NCBI RefSeq assembly: GCF_002966125.1
Contig: NZ_CP027062.1
Coordinates: 1,984,001-2,048,000, forward strand
DNA from: Pukyongia salina
GTDB lineage: Bacteria > Bacteroidota > Bacteroidia > Flavobacteriales > Flavobacteriaceae
Reading direction: 5' to 3'
Length of the DNA: 64,000 bases
The position numbers were made by a program, and so were the translations under genes. Position 1 is the first letter of the stretch. Each line of letters begins with the position of its first letter. A model generated the notes under the pieces. It did not search any database. It had not been told where the DNA came from and saw only the letters and a program-made list of their open reading frames with translations. Shown in pieces: positions 54,169 through 62,094 of the stretch.

Positions 54169-55122
54169 ATGAGTATACTCTATATTTTAATCGGACTTGT
54201 CCTGCTTGTATTAGGTGGAGAATATCTGGTTCGATCTTCGGTGGCCCTTTCCTTTAAGTTAAATCTTTCCCGAATGGTGATAGGGTTAACTGTGGTTTCG
54301 TTTGCAACTTCAGCTCCCGAACTACTGGTAAGTGTAAATGCCGCTCTCGATGGTTATAGTGATATCTCCCTGGGGAATGTAATAGGATCCAACATTGCCA
54401 ATATTGGTTTGGTAATGGGTATAACTGCGGTGATCGCCCCGCTGGTGATAGACCGAGATTTCTACAAGTTTAACTGGCCGGTAATGATGTTCTTATCGGT
54501 TGCCCTGTATGTGCTATTATCAACCGGGAATGAACTCGACAGGCTGGAAGGGGGGGTGTTTATTCTCTTACTACTTGTCTATCTCTTTTTATTAATAAGG
54601 AGGGCAAGGGGAGGAGGCCGGGCGAAAGCTTCACCTGAAGAAGTAGACGATACCTTAGCTGTAGTGTCTAACGTGAAGATCGTTTTGTGGTTGGTAATTG
54701 GCGGACTTGCATTATGGGGAGGAAGTGAGCTTCTGGTTAATGGTGCGGTTGATCTGGCTACCACGCTGGGTGTAAGTGAACGGGTAATAGCGGTTACTAT
54801 GATCGCTGTAGGTACCAGTGTACCCGAACTAGCCGCTTCGGTGATCGCAGCCCTTAAAAAGGAGAAAGCCATTTCATTGGGGAACCTAATCGGTTCCAAT
54901 ATTTTCAACATTGCTTCGGTACTTGGGATCACGGCGGTTATTCAGCCTATTGCTGTAAAAAGTGAAGAAGTGCTAAGCAATGATATTTTCTGGATGATAG
55001 GGTTTGCTGCTGTTCTTATTCCGCTGGCATTCATTCCGAGAAAATATGAGATTGGACGCTATAAAGGGGTGATCATTGTTACTGCGTACGCCCTGTTTGT
55101 AAGCATGGCGTTTCTCAACTAA
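54169..55122 (+). CDS. calcium/sodium (CaCA) antiporter, YrbG type
   Basis: A 317-residue protein with ten membrane helices in two inverted halves. Each half carries the ion-binding motif: GLTVVSFATSAPELLVS and GNVIGSNIANIG in the first, TMIAVGTSVPELAASV and GNLIGSNIFNIA in the second. It exchanges Ca2+ for Na+ or H+. The ATG at 54169 is the normal start; the frame upstream to 54112 is not needed. A TATCTTCG at 54143 may be its -7 element. Confidence 0.93.
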   Translation: MSILYILIGLVLLVLGGEYLVRSSVALSFKLNLSRMVIGLTVVSFATSAPELLVSVNAALDGYSDISLGNVIGSNIANIGLVMGITAVIAPLVIDRDFYKFNWPVMMFLSVALYVLLSTGNELDRLEGGVFILLLLVYLFLLIRRARGGGRAKASPEEVDDTLAVVSNVKIVLWLVIGGLALWGGSELLVNGAVDLATTLGVSERVIAVTMIAVGTSVPELAASVIAALKKEKAISLGNLIGSNIFNIASVLGITAVIQPIAVKSEEVLSNDIFWMIGFAAVLIPLAFIPRKYEIGRYKGVIIVTAYALFVSMAFLN

Positions 55123-55251
55123 TTATTCTTCTTTCCAAGCAACGAGTACATTTTTTTAATATAAAGTAAATTTTAGGGGGGTTATGAACACCTTAGTGTT
55201 AATTTTTAATAACTTTTATTAAAAAAAGAGGGGGGTCTCTGTTTAAAAAAG

Positions 55252-55259
55252 TTATTTTT
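55252..55259 (+). promoter_or_regulatory. -7 element TATTTTTG for glutamine synthetase
   Basis: A TAnnTTTG match 33 bp before the start codon. The preceding 130 bp are AT-rich with the inverted repeat AACACCTTAGTGTT near 55179-55192, which could bind a regulator. Confidence 0.5.
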
Positions 55260-55292
55260 GCCTCGTTCAACCCTAAAATTTACAGTACAATT

Positions 55293-57479
55293 ATGTCTAC
55301 ACTACGATTTCGTGCGTTAAAAGAGACTTTTAATCGCAAACCGATAGCCGTCACAGAACCTGAAAGACGGTCTTCTATTTTTGGTGCCAACGTGTTCAAC
55401 GAGCATGCAATGCGCCAGTACTTAACCAAAGATTCGTATAAAAGTGTAATGGATGCGATCGAAAATGGCAGCAAGATAGAGCGCGCCGTAGCAGATCATA
55501 TTTCAACAGGAATGAAAGAGTGGGCCATCTCCAAAGGAGCCACTCACTATACACACTGGTTTCAACCTTTAACGGGCGCAACCGCAGAAAAGCACGATGC
55601 TTTTTTCGAAACTGTCGAGAATGGACAGGCTATCGAGAAATTTGGTGGCGGACAATTAGTACAACAAGAACCGGATGCATCCAGCTTCCCCAACGGAGGT
55701 ATTCGAAATACCTTCGAAGCAAGGGGGTATACGGCTTGGGACCCTACTTCACCAGCCTTTATCTATGGAACCACCTTATGTATCCCCACTATCTTCGTAG
55801 CCTACACCGGAGAAGCGCTGGATAATAAAACTCCATTATTGAGATCGTTGCAAACTGTGGATAAGGCTGCAACAGCTGTGGCCAAGTACTTCGATAAAAA
55901 CGTGACCAAGGTAAATGCAACTTTAGGTTGGGAGCAGGAATATTTCCTAATCGATAAGGCCTTGGCGGCATCCCGTCCGGATATACTTCTAGCCGGGAGA
56001 ACCTTGCTAGGGCATGCATCGGCTAAGGGACAGCAACTGGACGACCATTATTTTGGTTCCATTCCAACACGTGTCCTTAATTATATGCGCGATCTTGAAA
56101 CAGAGTGTATGTTATTAGGGGTGCCTGTGAAAACCAGGCATAATGAAGTTGCCCCAAACCAGTTCGAGCTTGCACCTATTTTTGAAGAAGCTAACCTGGC
56201 CGTAGATCACAACTCCCTGTTGATGGACGTAATGGACAAAGTAGCAGATCGTCATAATTTTATGGTGTTGTTTCATGAGAAACCATTTGCCGGAATCAAC
56301 GGAAGTGGGAAACATAACAACTGGTCTCTTGCTACCAACACAGGTACCAACTTATTGAGCCCGGGAAGCACTCCCATGAAGAATCTTCAATTCTTAACCT
56401 TTTTTATAAACACCATAAAGGCGGTTCACGATTACGAAGAATTAATTCGAGCGGCTATCGCAAGTGCGAGTAACGATCACCGTTTGGGTGCCAATGAAGC
56501 ACCACCCGCTATCATTTCGGTATTTATTGGTTCTCAGTTAACCGAAGTCCTGGATGAATTAGAGAAGGTTACGAACGGCAAGTTATCACCACAGGAGAAA
56601 ACAGAACTTAAACTAAATGTTGTTGGGAAGATCCCGGAGATCCTTCTGGATAATACAGACCGAAACCGTACTTCTCCTTTTGCCTTTACAGGAAACAAGT
56701 TCGAACTTCGAGCGGTAGGTTCTATGGCCAACTGCGCTATGCCTATGACGGTACTTAACGCTATCGTAGCGCAGCAGCTTATCGAATTCAAGGAGAGTGT
56801 AGATGGCCTTATCAAGGACAAGAAGATGAAGAAGGATGACGCGATCTTTAACGTACTGAGAGAATATATAAAGAAGTCTAAGAAGATTAGATTTGAAGGA
56901 GATGGTTATGGCGAAGCCTGGGAAAAGGAAGCAGCCAAACGCGGACTTAGCAATAATAAAACCACTCCTCAGGCCTTGAAAGCGAATGTATCCAAGAAGG
57001 CGATAAAACTATATGAGGATCTGGACATCATGACCAAGGTAGAGATCGAAGCCCGTCATGAGATTCAGGTGGAAGAATATGCCATGCACATTCAGATTGA
57101 AGGTAGAGTGCTGGGAGATATCGCAAGAAATCACGTAATACCTACTGCAATTCGTTATCAGAATTTATTGATAGAGAACGTACAGGGGTTGAAGAATATC
57201 TACGGAAGCACTTTCAAGAAGTTTGCCGGTGAACAAATGCAGCTTATTGAGAGCATTAGTGAGCATATCGCACAGATCAACAAAGGAATTACAGATATGA
57301 TTAATGAACGCAAGAAAGCAAACAAAATAGAGGATGCAGAAAAGCGGGCATTTGCATATTGTGATAAGGTGAAACCTTATTTCGATGAGATCCGTTACCA
57401 CTGCGACAAGCTGGAGTTATTGGTAGATGATGAGATCTGGCCATTGACCAAATACCGTGAGCTGCTGTTCACACGATAA
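55293..57479 (+). CDS. glnN: glutamine synthetase type III
   Basis: The 728-residue length and sequence fit GSIII, the large type found in Bacteroidota. Features: RRSSIFGANVFNEHAMRQYL at the N-terminus, GATHYTHWFQPLTGATAEKH, the catalytic core GWEQEYFLIDKALA, NQFELAPIFEEANLAVDHN, HEKPFAGINGSGKHNNWSL, and RTSPFAFTGNKFELRAVGS. It makes glutamine from glutamate and ammonia. It is a single-gene unit with its own promoter and terminator. Confidence 0.97.
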   Translation: MSTLRFRALKETFNRKPIAVTEPERRSSIFGANVFNEHAMRQYLTKDSYKSVMDAIENGSKIERAVADHISTGMKEWAISKGATHYTHWFQPLTGATAEKHDAFFETVENGQAIEKFGGGQLVQQEPDASSFPNGGIRNTFEARGYTAWDPTSPAFIYGTTLCIPTIFVAYTGEALDNKTPLLRSLQTVDKAATAVAKYFDKNVTKVNATLGWEQEYFLIDKALAASRPDILLAGRTLLGHASAKGQQLDDHYFGSIPTRVLNYMRDLETECMLLGVPVKTRHNEVAPNQFELAPIFEEANLAVDHNSLLMDVMDKVADRHNFMVLFHEKPFAGINGSGKHNNWSLATNTGTNLLSPGSTPMKNLQFLTFFINTIKAVHDYEELIRAAIASASNDHRLGANEAPPAIISVFIGSQLTEVLDELEKVTNGKLSPQEKTELKLNVVGKIPEILLDNTDRNRTSPFAFTGNKFELRAVGSMANCAMPMTVLNAIVAQQLIEFKESVDGLIKDKKMKKDDAIFNVLREYIKKSKKIRFEGDGYGEAWEKEAAKRGLSNNKTTPQALKANVSKKAIKLYEDLDIMTKVEIEARHEIQVEEYAMHIQIEGRVLGDIARNHVIPTAIRYQNLLIENVQGLKNIYGSTFKKFAGEQMQLIESISEHIAQINKGITDMINERKKANKIEDAEKRAFAYCDKVKPYFDEIRYHCDKLELLVDDEIWPLTKYRELLFTR

Positions 57480-57491
57480 TCTCTCCTATAT

Positions 57492-57527
57492 ATAAGGGTC
57501 GTTTTTAGTAAACGACCCTTATTTTTC
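57492..57527 (+). terminator. intrinsic terminator after glutamine synthetase
   Basis: A 13-bp stem ATAAGGGTCGTTT / AAACGACCCTTAT with a 5-base loop followed by T residues. Confidence 0.9.
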
Positions 57528-58010
57528 GAAATCCTTTTCGATAAAATTTCTTTAACAAAATTTTAACATTCTCTGGAATTGAAATTATCTTCCAGTTGGA
57601 CGTTCATTTTGTGTTTCTTGTCTGTAAACTTTCTCCTACAAAGTAGGAAAAGGACTACAAGGTACTGATTTACAGAAATATACGTATATACTCGTATTTC
57701 ATATTCAATTTATAAGTGTGATATTTGGTCTAAGTTAAATGATAAAATACTCTCCTCCATTCTTTATCGTTTGACTGAAAAAACAAACCAATAAGTATTG
57801 AGCCCCCGAATCTCACTTATGAATTATCTCCTAAAAGTTCTGGTTTTGACAAAGTAGAAAGTTACGTAAAAGTTCTTTCACTTTCTATCCCTAAATGAAT
57901 TAACGTAAGTAATACGTTGTATTAACTTCTGCGTTGAAGTTATCGACTAATATTACATTGACATTTTGAATTACTATTAATCAATATATAACCTCTAAAT
58001 TTTTTTAATT
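57528..58010 (+). promoter_or_regulatory. long AT-rich control region upstream of the curli operon
   Basis: These 483 bp contain no credible gene. Inverted repeats lie at 57635-57647 (CCTACAAAGTAGG), 57902-57918 (AACGTA-5-TACGTT) and 57924-57941 (AACTTC-6-GAAGTT). The word ACAAAGTAG occurs at 57638 and 57850, and a related TACCTTCAAAGTAAGGTA lies before the minor curlin gene near 58931-58952. No perfect TAnnTTTG is seen, so the promoter may need an activator or another sigma factor. Confidence 0.55.
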
Positions 58011-58838
58011 ATGAAAAAAGTAGTTTTGAGTGCAGTAGCACTTTTATTTGCAACAGTTGGTTTCGCCCAATTTAATGACAGTGATGTCCTACAAGTAGGT
58101 ATCCTTAACAGTTCCGATGTAGATCAAACTGGATTTATGAACGATTCTGACGTATTCCAATTAGGTTTTGCTAACGATTCTGAAGTTGACCAAATAGGTC
58201 TTTTCAACGGATCTGATGTAGATCAAAGAGGAATCCTTAACGAATCTGACGTATTACAAGTTGGATTGGCTAACTATTCTGAAGTTGACCAAAGAGGTCG
58301 CCGTAACGTATCTAACGTAGATCAAGCTGGTGCCGGAAACGATTCCGACAACTACCAACTAGGTCGTCGTAACGATGCTAACGTTTACCAAAGAGGACTT
58401 CTTAACGAGTCTGACATTTCTCAGTATGGTCGTCGTAACGACGCCGATGCTATCCAGATTGGAGCTTTCAACAAAGCTGAAGCTCTTCAAGAAGGAAGAA
58501 GAAATGACTCTTATGCTCTTCAAATTGGTGGAGGAAACTATGCAGGTGTACACCAGCTAGGAAGAAGAAATACTTCTACTACTCTTCAATTTGGTTTCGT
58601 AAACTGGGCTGTTACAGATCAGCACGGAAGAAACAACGATTCTGACCTTCTTCAATTAGGAGTTGGAAACGGAAGCTGGACTGAGCAGTATGGACGTTGG
58701 AATGACTCTGATGTACTACAAGTTGGACTTTACAACTTTAGCTACACTCATCAGCATGGTCTTGGACACATGAGTACTGTTGTTCAATTAGGAGCTGGAA
58801 ACAGTTCTATAGTTAACCAACACAACGGTGGACTATAA
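58011..58838 (+). CDS. csgA: major curlin-like amyloid subunit (CsgA-type)
   Basis: After the signal peptide (MKKVVLSAVALLFATVGFAQ) and a 5-residue lead, residues 26-267 are 22 tandem units of exactly 11 residues, pattern xxQxGxxNxSx (for example VDQRGILNESD, VLQVGLANYSE), with a last partial unit VNQHNGGL. This is the curlin half-repeat. E. coli CsgA has only five 20-odd-residue repeats, so this chain is much longer and has no breaks. It should stack as a beta-solenoid amyloid. Export would use CsgG, encoded downstream; there is no T9SS domain. Confidence 0.9.
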   Translation: MKKVVLSAVALLFATVGFAQFNDSDVLQVGILNSSDVDQTGFMNDSDVFQLGFANDSEVDQIGLFNGSDVDQRGILNESDVLQVGLANYSEVDQRGRRNVSNVDQAGAGNDSDNYQLGRRNDANVYQRGLLNESDISQYGRRNDADAIQIGAFNKAEALQEGRRNDSYALQIGGGNYAGVHQLGRRNTSTTLQFGFVNWAVTDQHGRNNDSDLLQLGVGNGSWTEQYGRWNDSDVLQVGLYNFSYTHQHGLGHMSTVVQLGAGNSSIVNQHNGGL

Positions 58839-58849
58839 GATTTTTTAGT

Positions 58850-58881
58850 GAGTAAGAGGGTTGTAAAAAACCCTCTTACTC
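58850..58881 (+). terminator. intercistronic hairpin after csgA
   Basis: A 13-bp stem GAGTAAGAGGGTT / AACCCTCTTACTC with a 6-base loop, but without a T-tract. It may partly terminate transcription or protect the csgA message, giving more CsgA than downstream proteins. Confidence 0.7.
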
Positions 58882-58981
58882 ATTATCTATTGTTCATAAT
58901 TATATTGAACAAGCATTTTTATTGACTATCAAAATTACTACCTTCAAAGTAAGGTAACAGCATAAACCTAACTAAGTTAAA

Positions 58982-59512
58982 ATGAACCTTTGTAATCGCA
59001 TATACCTTATTGCGCTCATTACTTTCTCTTCAGTCAGTGTCGCCATGGGTCAAACATATAAGAATGTGGAGATTACCCCAAGGAGTGTATCCGGCAGCAG
59101 TGCCGAACAGCTCAGTCTTTATACTTCTCAATTTTTAAAAACCAATACACCTTCAAATAACTCTGTATCGAATGCAGTTTTTATTCGACAGGTTGGTAAT
59201 AACAATAAATTTACTTCCGAAGTAAAATCGGTTTACAGTAATATATCAGCTTTTCAGCAAGGAAACAATAACGAAGCATATGTTGGCCTTGAAGCAGTTG
59301 GTGTGGACGAATTAATTCTCCAGCGTGGCAATAATAATATTTTCTATGATATTGGTTCAGGGACAAAATTTTTCCATCGTGGCCAGGTTACCCAAACAGG
59401 GACTAACCAACGGTTACTTATACTTGGCGAAAATACCTTGTCTGATAGGATGAAGATAAACATGCAGGGAAGTAATCAAACTGTAATTGTTAGGAATATA
59501 AAGCGACAGTAA
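58982..59512 (+). CDS. csgB: minor curlin-like subunit (candidate CsgB nucleator)
   Basis: A 176-residue protein with a signal peptide (ending VAMGQ) and several imperfect curlin half-repeats: FIRQVGNNNKFTS, AFQQGNNNEAYV, ILQRGNNNIFYD, VTQTGTNQRLLI and KINMQGSNQTVIV. They are irregularly spaced and diverge more than those of the neighbour, as expected for a nucleator. Position between csgA and csgE supports the role; the symbol is given by analogy. Its stop overlaps the csgE start by one base (TAATG). Confidence 0.75.
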   Translation: MNLCNRIYLIALITFSSVSVAMGQTYKNVEITPRSVSGSSAEQLSLYTSQFLKTNTPSNNSVSNAVFIRQVGNNNKFTSEVKSVYSNISAFQQGNNNEAYVGLEAVGVDELILQRGNNNIFYDIGSGTKFFHRGQVTQTGTNQRLLILGENTLSDRMKINMQGSNQTVIVRNIKRQ

Positions 59513-60288
59513 TGTTCAAAAAACCATACATACACTATTGTATGCTGGCTTTTTTGATCTTTTTTGCTAATTCTGGTGTTGCTCAAGTTTATAATACCGA
59601 AATCGCAGCTGAGATCATTTTAGACCGCAATTCGGAATTCGTGGATATTACCGGTTCTGGATATAATAAGTCTCAAATTAGCAGGAGTCTTAATTATATT
59701 CTAAACGTATACAAATCAGACGACTTCGGCAATGTCTCCAACAATGAGCAGAACGGGCGCTTTGTACTTCAGCCCGGCGAAAAGAAAAGACTTTCCACTA
59801 CTACAATAAATATAGACGATGGTAATAAGGTGATCATCTTATTACGCATCTACGATCTGGAAAATAATCTTCTGGGAAAAGATCGAATTGTTCTTAACGA
59901 TGATTCCGGTGATAAGAAGATCGTGTTAAAACCACAAGAAAATACCGATGTCCGAACAGAATTCGCCAAAAGTGATGGCGTCGAACTAAGAGGAATCGTG
60001 CTTGAAGATACCAAGACCAAACCAGGCAGGGATTTTTATTCACAATATTATTCCGGTTACTTGGCTGCAAATATTGATGGCCCAAAGATCGTGACCATTA
60101 AAGAAGTATTGGCTATAGCTAATAATACTAAAATTGAAGTAAGGATAGATGAAGAGGTGATTATGGAATTTTTCATAAGACCGCAGAATGACTATATTAG
60201 TGGGATGGTGGAGATTGCCTTGCGTAGAACCCTTGCTTATTTCGACGACCTCGAAAAACAAAAGGATATTGTTAAACAGTATAAATAA
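59512..60288 (+). CDS. csgE: CsgE-type curli assembly protein with extra N-terminal domain
   Basis: A 258-residue secreted protein. Residues 158-250 match CsgE: GIVLEDTKTKPGRDFYSQYY, then IEVRIDEEVIMEFFIRPQND and a final helix. CsgE caps CsgG and directs subunits to it. Residues 25-130 form an extra domain (IILDRNSEFVDITGSGYN ... GRFVLQPGEKKRLSTTTIN), which by pattern resembles the beta-sandwich of CsgH/CsgC, chaperones that stop early amyloid growth. E. coli CsgE has only the second domain (about 129 residues). The CsgH identity is an inference. Confidence 0.85.
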   Translation: MFKKPYIHYCMLAFLIFFANSGVAQVYNTEIAAEIILDRNSEFVDITGSGYNKSQISRSLNYILNVYKSDDFGNVSNNEQNGRFVLQPGEKKRLSTTTINIDDGNKVIILLRIYDLENNLLGKDRIVLNDDSGDKKIVLKPQENTDVRTEFAKSDGVELRGIVLEDTKTKPGRDFYSQYYSGYLAANIDGPKIVTIKEVLAIANNTKIEVRIDEEVIMEFFIRPQNDYISGMVEIALRRTLAYFDDLEKQKDIVKQYK

Positions 60289-60294
60289 TTGATC

Positions 60295-60669
60295 ATGAGA
60301 CACCTAATACTCATCTTATTTCTATCTTTAGGTACATACGGGTTTGCACAACAGCTTACTTATACTCCTAAGAATCCTGCTTTTGGTGGAGATCCCTTTA
60401 ATTATACCTGGCTGCTAAACTCGGCAAATGCACAGAATCCTTTTAGTGATAATTCCCTGGGAATCGACGGATTTGGTGATCTTACGGGTTTCGATTCATT
60501 ATTAAATAATCAATTCAATAATCAATTCGGCGGTGGGACACCTCCATTAGGAACTTCCCGCAGTGGTAATTTTGAATACGAAGTCTTCGAATCTACAGAA
60601 GGACTGGTAATAAATATTCTAGACATCACAACCGGGGAACAGACCCAGGTGATCGTTCCAAACGGATAA
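60295..60669 (+). CDS. csgF: curli assembly factor CsgF
   Basis: A 124-residue protein with signal peptide MRHLILILFLSLGTYGFAQ. The mature start QLTYTPKNPAFGGDPFNYTW is the classic CsgF N-terminus, which plugs into the CsgG channel and makes a second constriction; SANAQNPF follows. The ATG at 60295 is preferred over TTG at 60289. CsgF couples secretion with nucleation at the cell surface. Confidence 0.94.
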   Translation: MRHLILILFLSLGTYGFAQQLTYTPKNPAFGGDPFNYTWLLNSANAQNPFSDNSLGIDGFGDLTGFDSLLNNQFNNQFGGGTPPLGTSRSGNFEYEVFESTEGLVINILDITTGEQTQVIVPNG

Positions 60670-60674
60670 CATAT

Positions 60675-62084
60675 ATGAAACAGATAATTGGTAAAATAAG
60701 TATTCTACTACTATTCATTCTATTCACCAGTTGCGGAGCCTATTGGAACCAGCCTATTGGGAATCAGGAAGCACGAATAGCGGAAAATACGAATCAAACA
60801 GAAAAGTTGCTCGAATTACCACTCCCGGATAAACCTATTGTGGTAGGGGTCTATAATTTCAAAGACCAGACGGGACAATATAAAAATATAGAAACAGGAA
60901 GTACCTTTAGTACGGCTGTTACGCAGGGTGCAACTACCATATTGATAAAGGCACTGGAAGATTCAAAATGGTTTACCCCCATTGAACGTGAGAACTTTGC
61001 CAACCTTCTCAATGAGAGAAATATCATTAGAACCACAAGACAGGAATACCTGAGAACCGACGATGAACGCAATCAGCGTTTAAGTCCGCTACTCTTCGCC
61101 GGAGTTCTACTGGAAGGTGGTATAATCTCTTACGACACAAACATTTTAACCGGTGGTGTGGGTGCAAGATATTTTGGAGTGGGAGGATCGTCTCAATATC
61201 GTCAGGATCGGATCACGATCTATCTTAGAGCGGTTTCTACCTCTACGGGAGAGATTCTTAAAACGGTAAATGTGTCTAAAACCATACTTTCACAGGCCGT
61301 GGATGTTGGTATCTTCAGGTACGTTAATTTCCAGCGATTGTTGGAAGCTGAAACTGGTTTCACAAAAAATGAACCTGCACAGATAGCAGTTCAGGAAGCA
61401 ATCGAAAAAGCTGTAGAAGTTTTAATATATGAAGGTATCAAGGATCAACTTTGGGTAACCCTGGATGGTCCGGAAAAGGACAAGGAAGTAGTAGAACAAT
61501 ATCTACTAGAGAAAGAACTGGAGTCCAAGACAGATCTGTACGAACGTGAATTCCTGGATCATGATTACCGTCACTCGGCTCATGCGTCCTTCGGACTTGC
61601 ATACGTGGATGGCGATTTTAATACCGGGATCCTGGATTATAATATGGAATTGGGGTATAAGTATAGATTTATACATGCGCTTAGCTTAGGTCTCACAACA
61701 AATTTCTTCAGACTTAATTCCAATACCGATACAAGTCACTGGTGGTTGTCTGAAGCTGCAACTATTGAATACAATATTTTGCCTAACGACAGGCTGGCGC
61801 CTATTGCTTATGCAGGACCGGGAGTGCTGCTTTTTGTAGACAATTCGCCCGAATTATACCTGCAGAAGATGGATGCTTTTTTCTTTCTGAAATTTGGCGC
61901 AGGACTCGAATATCAGGCATCCAATCGGGTTTCCTTTATAGCCAAAGGAGATTGGAACGCAACTTTTTCAGATAAAATAGACAACGAAATTAACGGAAGA
62001 CGTGACGACTTTTTCTTCACCTTCTCAGCCGGAATCAATTATCATTTCGGTTCTAAAAGAACAAAATTAAAAACTAACCGATAA
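60675..62084 (+). CDS. csgG: CsgG outer-membrane secretion channel with C-terminal extension
   Basis: A 469-residue lipoprotein (LLLFILFTSC). Residues 40-270 are the CsgG domain: IVVGVYNFKDQTGQYKN, STAVTQGATTILIKALEDSK, WFTPIERENFANLLNERNII, and GARYFGVGGSSQYRQDRITI. The nonamer forms the export pore for curlins. Residues 298-469 are an extra domain with alternating strands (HASFGLAYVDGDFNTGILDY ... FSAGINYHFGSK), resembling a small outer-membrane beta-barrel; E. coli CsgG (277 residues) lacks it. The gene follows csgF by 5 bp. Confidence 0.93.
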   Translation: MKQIIGKISILLLFILFTSCGAYWNQPIGNQEARIAENTNQTEKLLELPLPDKPIVVGVYNFKDQTGQYKNIETGSTFSTAVTQGATTILIKALEDSKWFTPIERENFANLLNERNIIRTTRQEYLRTDDERNQRLSPLLFAGVLLEGGIISYDTNILTGGVGARYFGVGGSSQYRQDRITIYLRAVSTSTGEILKTVNVSKTILSQAVDVGIFRYVNFQRLLEAETGFTKNEPAQIAVQEAIEKAVEVLIYEGIKDQLWVTLDGPEKDKEVVEQYLLEKELESKTDLYEREFLDHDYRHSAHASFGLAYVDGDFNTGILDYNMELGYKYRFIHALSLGLTTNFFRLNSNTDTSHWWLSEAATIEYNILPNDRLAPIAYAGPGVLLFVDNSPELYLQKMDAFFFLKFGAGLEYQASNRVSFIAKGDWNATFSDKIDNEINGRRDDFFFTFSAGINYHFGSKRTKLKTNR

Positions 62085-62094
62085 GCGGAAAATT

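Noticed and set aside
58359-58560. Two short frames inside csgA
   Set aside because: Both arise from the repetitive codons of the curlin gene in other frames.
58078-58810. Regular 33-bp repeats that could suggest a CRISPR-like array
   Set aside because: There are no constant repeats with variable spacers; the repeats encode the 11-residue curlin units in one frame.
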